Shown here one piece after another: positions 1-5,763 of a stretch of 8,536 bases of DNA. The notes beneath the pieces were generated by a model. That model saw nothing but the letters and a program-made list of their open reading frames with translations, did not search any database and was not told the origin of the DNA. The position numbers and the translations under genes were made by a program. Position 1 is the first letter of the stretch, and each line of letters starts with the position of its first letter. The DNA lies in the NCBI GenBank assembly GCA_052388025.1, contig JBQTIP010000290.1, positions 1 to 8,536 on the forward strand, in the 5' to 3' direction. Source of the DNA: JBQTIP01 sp052388025. GTDB lineage: Bacteria > Actinomycetota > UBA4738 > HRBIN12.

Positions 1-1
1 G

Positions 2-163
2 CGGATGGAGGCGGTCCTGCTGATCGCTACCCTCGCGCAGCGGTGGCGGATGCGGCCGGTGCCGGGTCACCGGGTTGGGCTGGACCCGGTAATCACCCTG
101 CGGCCGAAGAACGGGATGCCGATGACCGTCCAGCAGAGGGCGAGCGCTCGCGGAGCAGCCTGA
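2..163 (+). CDS. Cytochrome P450, C-terminal fragment (cut by window start)
   Basis: The frame is open from the first bases and ends at TGA 161-163, giving the last 53 residues of a protein whose start lies outside the window. The residues match the C-terminal end of the complete P450 at 546-1892. The stretch VLLIATLAQRWRM...VPGHRV aligns with VLFIATIARRWRL...VPGHQV at 14 of 21 positions, and both continue to LRP-x-x-G-(M/L)-PMTV. This is the part of a P450 that follows the heme-cysteine loop (end of the L helix and the last beta sheets), so the heme loop, ExxR and I-helix must lie upstream. The close match to the next gene indicates a tandem pair of paralogous monooxygenases, probably from gene duplication. 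Family assignment is firm by comparison with the neighbour. The substrate is unknown, and whether the missing part is intact cannot be seen. Confidence 0.88.
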   Translation, partial: RMEAVLLIATLAQRWRMRPVPGHRVGLDPVITLRPKNGMPMTVQQRASARGAA

Positions 164-299
164 GGTACTCGGCCCGAGCCGCGAACGTCACCCGCATCTC
201 CTCATTCAGCTCGCTCACGAGCTCGTCGGGATAAGTGCAGTCGACCACCATGGCGACGACGTAGTACAGGCCCGAGAAGACCGCGATGCCGGTCGACAC
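93..299 (-). CDS. Possible small membrane protein, or remnant of one
   Basis: A minus-strand frame contains a stretch that reads like real protein, not a shadow. A hydrophobic segment (GIAVFSGLYYVVAMVV) is followed by an acidic, helix-forming segment (DCTYPDELVSELNEEM, then a run ending ARAEYLRLLRER). I chose the GTG at 299-297, which gives 68 residues with the membrane segment at the N-terminus. It is preceded by a GGCGGA purine-rich stretch about five bases upstream. The frame is open up to a stop at 456-458 and has an ATG at 404, but the extra residues are Arg/Ser-rich and look non-coding. The last 23 or so residues are also Ser/Ala/Arg-rich and lie antisense to the end of the upstream P450, overlapping it by 71 bases. 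That is a lot for convergent genes, so the true end may have been lost by frameshift. I do not recognise the family. It could be a small single-pass membrane protein, a decayed gene, or chance. Confidence 0.38.
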   Translation of the reverse strand: MSTGIAVFSGLYYVVAMVVDCTYPDELVSELNEEMRVTFAARAEYLRLLRERSPSAGRSSASRSSAAG

Positions 300-545
300 C
301 GGTGTCCGCCGAACAGCAGTGGAGGATCGAGGGAAGGTGCACGAAGATCGAGAGCTCGGGACTCCGACTTGCCGAGGCACCGATCGGAACGGGCGTCCTC
401 TCATCAGGTTGCTGACTCCTATCGGATAGCCCGAGGTTCTCCGGGGGACTTTCCCCTAGGGTTCGGGCCGGTGTTCACGTGGTATAAGGACAATTAGCAA
501 TGGCACTTCCCCCTACGCCTCCTCGACCCGCGCCTTCCGGTCGGT
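164..545. other. Gap between the two P450 genes
   Basis: There is no plus-strand gene here apart from a 17-codon mini-ORF near the end. The left half is covered by the possible minus-strand small membrane ORF. The right half (about 405-545) holds an 8-base palindrome CCCTAGGG (454-461), a short GGGGA/TCCCC dyad just before it (446-456), a CACGTG palindrome (477-482) and the -10-like TATAAG. I see no strong intrinsic terminator after the first P450. Confidence 0.5.
483..502 (+). promoter_or_regulatory. Candidate -10 element for the second P450 gene
   Basis: TATAAG at 483-488 matches the TATAAT consensus at five of six positions and sits in the most AT-rich stretch of the gap. No convincing -35 lies 17 bases upstream, where the sequence is GGGTTC. 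A CACGTG palindrome overlaps it immediately upstream (477-482) and could be a binding site. If used, transcription would begin near 495, leaving a leader of about 50 bases before the P450 ATG. This is inferred from sequence only. Confidence 0.3.
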
Positions 546-553
546 ATGGCTGA
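500..553 (+). other. 17-codon upstream mini-ORF overlapping the P450 start
   Basis: ATG at 500 opens a short reading frame encoding MALPPTPPRPAPSGRYG. Its TGA (551-553) lies eight bases into the overlap with the P450 start codon (ATGGCTGA at 546-553). The P450 ATG has no Shine-Dalgarno sequence, so termination and re-initiation from this mini-ORF is one way it could be translated. The Pro-rich peptide may equally be chance in GC-rich DNA. Confidence 0.22.
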
Positions 554-1892
554 CCGGGCGGCCGATCGGCTCCCTCCAAGCCCCTCGATCTCCTCCCTCG
601 CCGCGCTGCGCATGTTCCGGGAGGATCCCATCGGCACGCTCACGGCGCTCGCTCGCGACCACGGCGACATCGTCTCGCTCGATCTGGGACGGCTTCACGT
701 CTTCCTCGTAAGCCACCCCGACTACGTGAAGGACATCCTCGTCGCGAACCACGGGGATTTCGTCAAGGGGCCGGGGCTCGCGGAGGCCAAGCGCCTGTTG
801 GGGGAGGGGCTCCTCACGAGCGAAGGCGAGTTCCACCGGCAACAGCGCCACCTGATCCAGCCGGTGTTCCACCACCAGCGGATGACCGACTACGCGGAGC
901 TCATGGTCGAGCGCGCGGCCAGGGTGGCCGACGGGTGGAGCGACGGCCAGCTCGTGGACGTGCAGGACGAGATGGTCCGCCTCACGATGGCGGTGCTGGC
1001 CAAGGCCGTGCTCGACACCGATATCGAGGACAACGAGGCGCGGGAGACCGGGCAAGCCCTCGCGGCGTGTCTCCGAATGTTCGCCCGGCTCGCGTCGCCC
1101 TATTCGCGGCTGCTGGAACAGGTCCAGTCCGAGGCGAATCGGGAGTACCAGCGCGTGCTGCGCCGGTTCGACGCGACCGTGCTTCGTATGGTCGAGGATC
1201 GGCGAGCTCGTGGGGCGGAGGGCGGCGACGTGCTCTCTCGACTCATCCGGGCGCGGGACGACGGGGCGACCGAGGGGATGTCCGATCGACAGGTCAGGGA
1301 CGAGATCATGACCTTGATGATCGCCGGACACGAGACGTGGTCGAACTCGATGGGCTGGACCTGGTACCTGCTCTTCCAGCATCCAACCGAGAGGGAGCGG
1401 CTACACGCCGAGCTCGACGCGGTACTTGACGGGCGTCTTCCCACCGCCGATGACGTCCCGCATCTCCGGTACGTCGACATGGCGTACTCGGAGGCCCTCA
1501 GGCTGTACCCGCCGGCGTGGACGGTCGGCCGCGCCGCGACGGTCGACCACGAGATCAATGGGTACGTGATCCCCGCAGGCTCTTTCGTGCTCATCTCTCC
1601 TTACATCGTGCAGCGCGACCCGAGGTGGTTCCCGGATCCACTCGAGTTCCGGCCGGAGCGGTGGGCCCCAGGGGAGAGCCGGGACCTTCCGACGTTCGCC
1701 TACTTTCCCTTCGGGGCCGGGCCGCGCGTCTGCATCGGCCAGCCGCTTGCGAAGCTCGCCTGCGTCCTGTTCATCGCCACGATCGCCCGGCGCTGGCGGC
1801 TCGAGCTCGTCCCGGGGCACCAGGTGGAGCCGGCACCTCCGCTGCTCCGTCCCGCCCACGGGCTGCCGATGACCGTGCACGCGAGGGGATAG
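546..1892 (+). CDS. Cytochrome P450 monooxygenase
   Basis: A complete 448-residue P450, a normal length for a soluble bacterial enzyme. It would insert one oxygen atom from O2 into an organic substrate, using electrons from a redox partner that is not encoded nearby. Landmarks in order: Pro-rich N-terminus LPPSPS (9-14); C-helix region FHRQQRHLIQPVFH (96-109), where His replaces the usual Trp and the heme-propionate Arg is kept; I-helix oxygen-activation motif AGHET (260-264); K-helix ExxR as EALR (316-319); the FRPERW meander (368-373); and the heme loop FPFGAGPRVCIG (387-398) with the thiolate ligand Cys396. There is no N-terminal membrane anchor, so it is probably cytoplasmic. ATG 546 gives the expected N-terminus although no ribosome-binding site precedes it. 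The partial gene upstream is a close paralogue. The overall style resembles the CYP102/CYP4-like clan with hydrophobic or fatty-acid-like substrates, but the substrate is not predictable. Confidence 0.95.
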   Translation: MADRAADRLPPSPSISSLAALRMFREDPIGTLTALARDHGDIVSLDLGRLHVFLVSHPDYVKDILVANHGDFVKGPGLAEAKRLLGEGLLTSEGEFHRQQRHLIQPVFHHQRMTDYAELMVERAARVADGWSDGQLVDVQDEMVRLTMAVLAKAVLDTDIEDNEARETGQALAACLRMFARLASPYSRLLEQVQSEANREYQRVLRRFDATVLRMVEDRRARGAEGGDVLSRLIRARDDGATEGMSDRQVRDEIMTLMIAGHETWSNSMGWTWYLLFQHPTERERLHAELDAVLDGRLPTADDVPHLRYVDMAYSEALRLYPPAWTVGRAATVDHEINGYVIPAGSFVLISPYIVQRDPRWFPDPLEFRPERWAPGESRDLPTFAYFPFGAGPRVCIGQPLAKLACVLFIATIARRWRLELVPGHQVEPAPPLLRPAHGLPMTVHARG

Positions 1893-1893
1893 C

Positions 1894-1928
1894 CGATCGT
1901 CCCAGGCTCTCCCGAGCCCGCGGGATCG
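1894..1928 (+). terminator. Hairpin after the P450 gene, terminator-like
   Basis: Starting two bases after the P450 stop, an inverted repeat folds as follows. CGATC plus CCC (1894-1898 and 1901-1903, with a two-base GT bulge) pairs with GGGATCG (1922-1928). Inside this, GGCTC (1905-1909) pairs with GAGCC (1914-1918) around a TCCC loop. No clean T-run follows, only CTAGTCTTT, so termination may be partial or the hairpin may have another role. It separates the P450 from the next gene pair. Confidence 0.45.
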
Positions 1929-1933
1929 TCCGC

Positions 1934-1949
1934 TAGTCTTTGGTGCGTG
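1934..1949 (+). promoter_or_regulatory. Candidate leaderless promoter at the GTG start of the PIG-L gene
   Basis: TAGTCT (1934-1939) fits the actinobacterial -10 pattern TANNNT and is followed by seven bases and then the GTG start codon (1947-1949). This is the spacing expected when transcription starts on the first base of the start codon. No Shine-Dalgarno sequence is present before this GTG, which agrees with a leaderless mRNA. The -35 position would lie inside the preceding hairpin and shows no consensus. Confidence 0.42.
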
Positions 1950-2651
1950 ACTTTCTCGAGAGCCCTGGTCCTGTTCGCGCATCCGGACGATGCCGAATAC
2001 ATGTGCGGTGGCACGGTGGCGGCCTGGGTTCGCGAGGGCACCGAGGTCCACTACGTGTGCGTGACCGACGGCTCCGCCGGCTCGAACGACGTCGGAGCCA
2101 CCCGCGAGCAGCTCCGCCCGATCCGGGAACGGGAGCAGCGCGTCGCCGCGGAGGTCCTGGGCGTCACGAGCGTGACCTTCCTCGGCTACCTTGACGGGCA
2201 GGTGGAGGTCACACTCGCCCTTCGGCGAGACGTAGTGCGGCAGGTGCGGCGGCTCCGCCCGGACGTCATCGTCGCGCCCGACCCGTCGCGACTGTGGTCG
2301 GGGAGCGGCTATGTCAACCACGCGGATCACAGGGCGACCGGCGAGGCGGCCCTCTGCGCCGTCATGCCGGACGCACCGACCAGGCTCCAGTTCCCCGAGC
2401 TCCTGGAGGAGGGCTTCGAGCCGTTCGAGGTCCCGAACCTTTGGTTGGCCGCCGAGGAGCCCGACACCTACGTCGACATCGAAAAGACGATCGAGCAGAA
2501 GCTCGCCGCCCTCGCCTGCCACGAATCCCAGCACGGAGCCGACTCCGAGCCGTGGGTGCGGGAACGGGCGAAGTCGCTCGGCGAGGAAGCCGGGATGCAA
2601 TACGCGGAGGGGTTCCGGGCGTTCTCCTTCGTGGACGACGAGAGAGAGTGA
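1947..2651 (+). CDS. PIG-L/LmbE-family N-acetylglucosaminyl-type deacetylase
   Basis: A 234-residue zinc-dependent deacetylase of the PIG-L/LmbE superfamily, the group that includes MshB (mycothiol), BshB (bacillithiol) and many enzymes removing acetyl groups from amino sugars. The N-terminal strand leads into AHPDD (11-15), whose His12 and Asp15 are zinc ligands and Asp14 the likely general base. The second conserved site, NHADHRATG (124-132), supplies the third zinc ligand and His/Asp residues of the active site. The C-terminal part (KLAAL...HESQ, then YAEGFRAF) is also typical. The enzyme lacks a signal peptide and is probably cytoplasmic. GTG 1947 is the only start that places the AHPDD motif at the usual distance from the N-terminus. 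Its stop overlaps the next gene's ATG (TGATG), so the two are almost certainly translated together. The neighbours do not reveal the substrate, and a mycothiol role is not specifically supported. Confidence 0.92.
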   Translation: MTFSRALVLFAHPDDAEYMCGGTVAAWVREGTEVHYVCVTDGSAGSNDVGATREQLRPIREREQRVAAEVLGVTSVTFLGYLDGQVEVTLALRRDVVRQVRRLRPDVIVAPDPSRLWSGSGYVNHADHRATGEAALCAVMPDAPTRLQFPELLEEGFEPFEVPNLWLAAEEPDTYVDIEKTIEQKLAALACHESQHGADSEPWVRERAKSLGEEAGMQYAEGFRAFSFVDDERE

Positions 2652-3184
2652 TGGAAGAGCCGACCGAGGAGCCGCCGGAGGAGCCCGAGGACCATCCCGA
2701 GCCGCAGGAGCTCGAGCCGGCGGAGCGAGAGAACGTCGAGGCCGACCTCGACGACCTCTCGCGCATGCGCGAGGTATTCGGGGCCCAGGGCGTGAAGGGC
2801 GTCGTGATCGCCTGTCCCGACTGCGGATCGAACCACTACTACCAGTGGGAGCTCCTCCAGGAGAACCTCCACCACATGCTCGAGACGGGCGAGCCCAGGA
2901 TGCACGAGCCGGCGTTCCAGGTCCGCGAGGAGGAGTACATCCAGTGGGATTACGGCAAGGGCTACATCGACGCCCTCGCCGACACCGGTCTCGAGCCGGA
3001 GCGGCGGGTCGAGGTCACGCATTGCCCTTGGTGCGAGACGCACACCGATGAGTTCTTCCTGTTCTGCCCGAAGTGCGGCCGCTCGCTAGCGGCGGTTCGG
3101 ATCTACCGCGATCTGATCGAGCGCGGCATCGACGAGCGCGAGGTCCGGGCGCTCCTGGTCCGCGCCGGCTTCGAGCCGTTCTGA
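2651..3184 (+). CDS. DUF5319-like protein with C-terminal zinc ribbon
   Basis: A 177-residue protein that starts one base before the end of the deacetylase gene (TGATG), so the two are translationally coupled. Residues 1-30 are acidic and Pro/Glu-rich and probably disordered. Residues about 28-110 resemble the actinobacterial DUF5319 family, with EADLDDLSRMREVFGAQGVKG, a single CPDC pair (55-58), MLETGEPRMHEPAF and YIQWDYGKGYIDAL. I recognise this from memory of the family and have not searched. A further part holds two more pairs, CPWC (125-128) and CPKC (139-142), spaced like a zinc ribbon. It is followed by a helical tail ending LLVRAGFEPF. The function of DUF5319 is unknown to me. Three Cys pairs suggest metal binding, possibly nucleic-acid or protein contacts. 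It faces ligD tail to tail with 13 bases between the stops, and I infer no functional link from that. Confidence 0.85.
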   Translation: MEEPTEEPPEEPEDHPEPQELEPAERENVEADLDDLSRMREVFGAQGVKGVVIACPDCGSNHYYQWELLQENLHHMLETGEPRMHEPAFQVREEEYIQWDYGKGYIDALADTGLEPERRVEVTHCPWCETHTDEFFLFCPKCGRSLAAVRIYRDLIERGIDEREVRALLVRAGFEPF

Positions 3185-3197
3185 ACCGGCCCGGTCC

Positions 3198-5657
3198 TTA
3201 GCGGCCTCGGCGCGGTCGTTCAAGGAAGCAGTCCTCGGGAGCCTTGTCCTGCCGGAGCCCCTTGAACGACGGTGCCCGGAGCTTGCTCCCCTTCGTGATC
3301 TGGAGGTACTCGACCTCGCAGACGAGCGTGGGCTCGACGAACTTAGCGCCCTTTACCCCAGCGAGCTCGGGGTCGTCGATCGGGGCCGTCTTGCGCGAAA
3401 GCGGCGCGAGCATCGTCATCAGCTCGCCGAGGAACCTGTCGGTGAAGCCTGTCCCCACCTGACCGATCCATCGGAGCTCGCCCTCGTCGTGGGCCCCGAC
3501 CAACAGTGCGCCGAGGGTCTTCGAGCGTCCGCCCTGGCCGGGTGTCCACCCCAGGATCACGCAGTCCTGCGTGTTGGTGAGCTTGATCTTACGCCAATCG
3601 GGCGTGCGCCTGCCCGGGTGGTAGCGGCTGGTCTTCCGCTTCGCGACGACGCCCTCAAGGCCGTGCTCCCTGGCCACCTTCGTGAAGTCGACGCCGGCGC
3701 CGTCCAGATACGCCGCAAGCGACAGGCGCTCGTCCCGCTCGACGATCCCCTCGAGTCGCTCCCGACGCTCGACGAGCGGCAACGAGGTCAGATCCTCACC
3801 CTCCAGGAACAGGATGTCGAAGGCCACGGCCGCGACCGGGATCCGCTGCCTGGCTCGTTTGATCTCCGCATCGGACGAGAGGTTGATCCGCTCCTGCAGC
3901 CGCTCGAAGGAAGGGGTGCGGCCGTCGTCGGCTAGAGCTACGATCTCGGCGTCGAGGACCGCGTTCACGGCGTGCACGACGTGGTGCAGCGACGCCAGCT
4001 CCGGGTACTGCTTCGTCTGGTCACGACCGGTGCGGGAAACCAGCCGTGTGGAGTCGGTGTCGACATACATGAGCGTCCGCACGCCGTCGAGCTTGGGCTC
4101 GAATCGCCACTTCGGGTCGTCGAAGGCCTTCCACCCGCCCTCGGCGAGCATCGGCTGGTAGGTCGGCGGCGTGTCGATCAGCGGGACGTCCTGGTGTCTT
4201 GCGAGGAAGACCAGCCAGTCGGTCTTGGTCTTCACCATGTGCCACTCCAGGCCACGGTAGCGCTCGCCGTGGAGCCGGAAGCTCACCTTCGTATCGGTCC
4301 ACTCGATCGTCTCGTATGTGCCGCGATCGAAGATCCACGTGGGGCCGGCACCGTAGTGGCCTTTGGGGATCACGCCCTCGAACTGCCCGTACTCGATTGG
4401 GTGGTCCTCGACGTGGACGGCGAGCCGCTTCTCGCCCGGCGCGATGGGGAGCCCGCGGGGGATCGCCCACGACGCGAGCGCCCCGTCGCGCTCCAGCCGC
4501 AGGTCGTAGTGCAGCCGCGTCGCATCGTGCTTGTGGATCACGAAGGAGTTCCCGGTGCTTTCGGCCACCCCCGGCGCCGGCTCCGGCGTGCCTGCGAAGT
4601 CTCGCTTTCTGAGGTAGTCGCCGAGCTTCGGATCCTTCGAGCGGGCGATGACCTCCGCTGAGCGGTCACGCGGGAGGCCGACGGCTTCCAGTGCGGACGC
4701 GAGGTCCTGAGGCGCCGTCCGGACGTCCTCGAAGAGGTCGCCGACCTTCTTGAATCTCGCGAAGGCGTTGTCGATCCGGAAGTCCTGCGGCGCAACGCCT
4801 GCCGCCACCTCCTCCCAAGTGAGCGGCGTCGATACCGTCGCGCCGGGCTCCGGCCGTAGTGAGTACGCTGCGGCGATGTTGGCGCCGGCGCGGTTCATGT
4901 TGTGGTCGATGAAGACCTTCCCGGTCCGGCTCTTGATCTGCCAAGCCATCGTCGCGCGGTTGGGGTCGGCCCGTTCGATCATCCGGCCGACCTTCCCGAC
5001 GAAGTTGCGAACCTGCTGGTAGGTGTACCCGGGCTCGATCGGGACGTAGATCTGCATGCCCGTCGCGCCGCTCGTCTTCGGGTAGCTGCGCAGGCCGAGC
5101 GTGCCGAGGGCCGCCCTCACGTGGCCCGCGACGGCCAGCACATCGTCGAACGTGATCGGCGGGAACGGGTCCAGGTCGAAGAACAGGTAGTCGGGCGAGT
5201 CCACGGTTGCGCAACGAGAGTGCAGCGGGTGGAACTCGACGCAGCCGAGGTTCACGACGAACAGGAGGCCTGCCGTGTCCTCGATCATGAGGTAGCCGAT
5301 GACGCCTTCCTTGCTGTCCTCGCTCTCGACCGGGCACCGTTGGATCCAGTCGGGCGTGTGCGGGGGTGCGGTCTTCTCGTAGAAGAACTCGCCGGCGACG
5401 CCGTCGGGCATACGCTTCATCGTGAGGGGCCGCCCGGCGAGATGCGGAACGATCAGACCTGCGACGTTGTAGTAGTAGGCGAGGATGTCTCCTTTCGTAT
5501 AGCCTTCCTGCGGCCAGAACACCTTGTCGAGGTTTGAAAGGCGAAGCTCGCGGCCGCCGGCCTCCATCCACCAGTGCTCGCCCTTCCTCTCGGCAGGCAG
5601 CGGCTTCGGGAACTTCACCGTGAACGCCGGTCCGGCAGCTCGTCTTCTGGCTGGCAT
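3198..5657 (-). CDS. ligD: Multifunctional DNA ligase D (polymerase, phosphoesterase, ligase)
   Basis: An 819-residue ATP-dependent ligase of bacterial non-homologous end joining, with domains ordered POL-PE-LIG as in Mycobacterium. POL (about 35-315, archaeo-eukaryotic primase fold) has the metal-binding pair DLD (Asp161, Asp163), the SGATG turn (196-200) and a third Asp (251) in FIDHNMN. It would add nucleotides, including ribonucleotides, at broken ends. The canonical His after the SGxxG turn is Gln here (GMQIY, Gln202). PE (about 365-480) has His377, His383, Asp385 and Arg387 in HKHDATRLHYDLR and His419 in VEDHP, the 3'-end cleaning site. LIG (about 500-815) has the AMP-accepting Lys522 in PKLDG, Glu571 in LDAEIV, EGVVAK (668-673) and WRKIK (688-692), followed by an OB fold. 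All ligase residues look intact. ATG 5657 gives a standard basic N-terminus; a GGAG lies just before it but is very close. ku is divergent and adjacent. Confidence 0.96.
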   Translation of the reverse strand: MPARRRAAGPAFTVKFPKPLPAERKGEHWWMEAGGRELRLSNLDKVFWPQEGYTKGDILAYYYNVAGLIVPHLAGRPLTMKRMPDGVAGEFFYEKTAPPHTPDWIQRCPVESEDSKEGVIGYLMIEDTAGLLFVVNLGCVEFHPLHSRCATVDSPDYLFFDLDPFPPITFDDVLAVAGHVRAALGTLGLRSYPKTSGATGMQIYVPIEPGYTYQQVRNFVGKVGRMIERADPNRATMAWQIKSRTGKVFIDHNMNRAGANIAAAYSLRPEPGATVSTPLTWEEVAAGVAPQDFRIDNAFARFKKVGDLFEDVRTAPQDLASALEAVGLPRDRSAEVIARSKDPKLGDYLRKRDFAGTPEPAPGVAESTGNSFVIHKHDATRLHYDLRLERDGALASWAIPRGLPIAPGEKRLAVHVEDHPIEYGQFEGVIPKGHYGAGPTWIFDRGTYETIEWTDTKVSFRLHGERYRGLEWHMVKTKTDWLVFLARHQDVPLIDTPPTYQPMLAEGGWKAFDDPKWRFEPKLDGVRTLMYVDTDSTRLVSRTGRDQTKQYPELASLHHVVHAVNAVLDAEIVALADDGRTPSFERLQERINLSSDAEIKRARQRIPVAAVAFDILFLEGEDLTSLPLVERRERLEGIVERDERLSLAAYLDGAGVDFTKVAREHGLEGVVAKRKTSRYHPGRRTPDWRKIKLTNTQDCVILGWTPGQGGRSKTLGALLVGAHDEGELRWIGQVGTGFTDRFLGELMTMLAPLSRKTAPIDDPELAGVKGAKFVEPTLVCEVEYLQITKGSKLRAPSFKGLRQDKAPEDCFLERPRRGR

Positions 5658-5763
5658 GCTCCGATGGTAGGTGTTCGGCGAGGGCTCGTTGGCCCCCTAC
5701 GAGCCATACTGCAAGTAGAATCGGTGCCCCGCGCGAGCGGGTACCGCTTCCCGGAGGTATGCC
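5658..5763. promoter_or_regulatory. Shared divergent ligD/ku promoter region
   Basis: This 106-base stretch must carry the promoters of both NHEJ genes if they are not read through from elsewhere. Toward ku there is TAGAAT at 5716-5721, five of six to TATAAT, with no good -35 at normal spacing. At 5723-5745 lies an imperfect dyad, GGTG-CCCCGC and GCGGG-TACC around a GCGA centre. It could be an operator overlapping the start site, or an RNA hairpin with a GNRA-type loop. The ku ribosome-binding site GGAGG (5753-5757) sits six bases before its ATG. I see no convincing -10 toward ligD. Confidence 0.45.

Noticed and set aside
513..1382. Long minus-strand open frame opposite the P450
   Set aside because: It is the mirror of the P450 reading frame in GC-rich DNA. 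Its product is low-complexity, rich in His, Arg, Pro and Glu, and has no family features, while the plus strand holds all P450 motifs.
1401..2600. 399-codon minus-strand open frame opposite P450 and PIG-L genes
   Set aside because: It spans two well-supported genes and the gap between them. The product is Arg/Pro/Gly-rich with no recognisable domain.
1947..2651. Naming the PIG-L gene mshB or mca
   Set aside because: The family motifs are shared by many deacetylases and nothing in the neighbourhood points to mycothiol, so a specific symbol is not supported.
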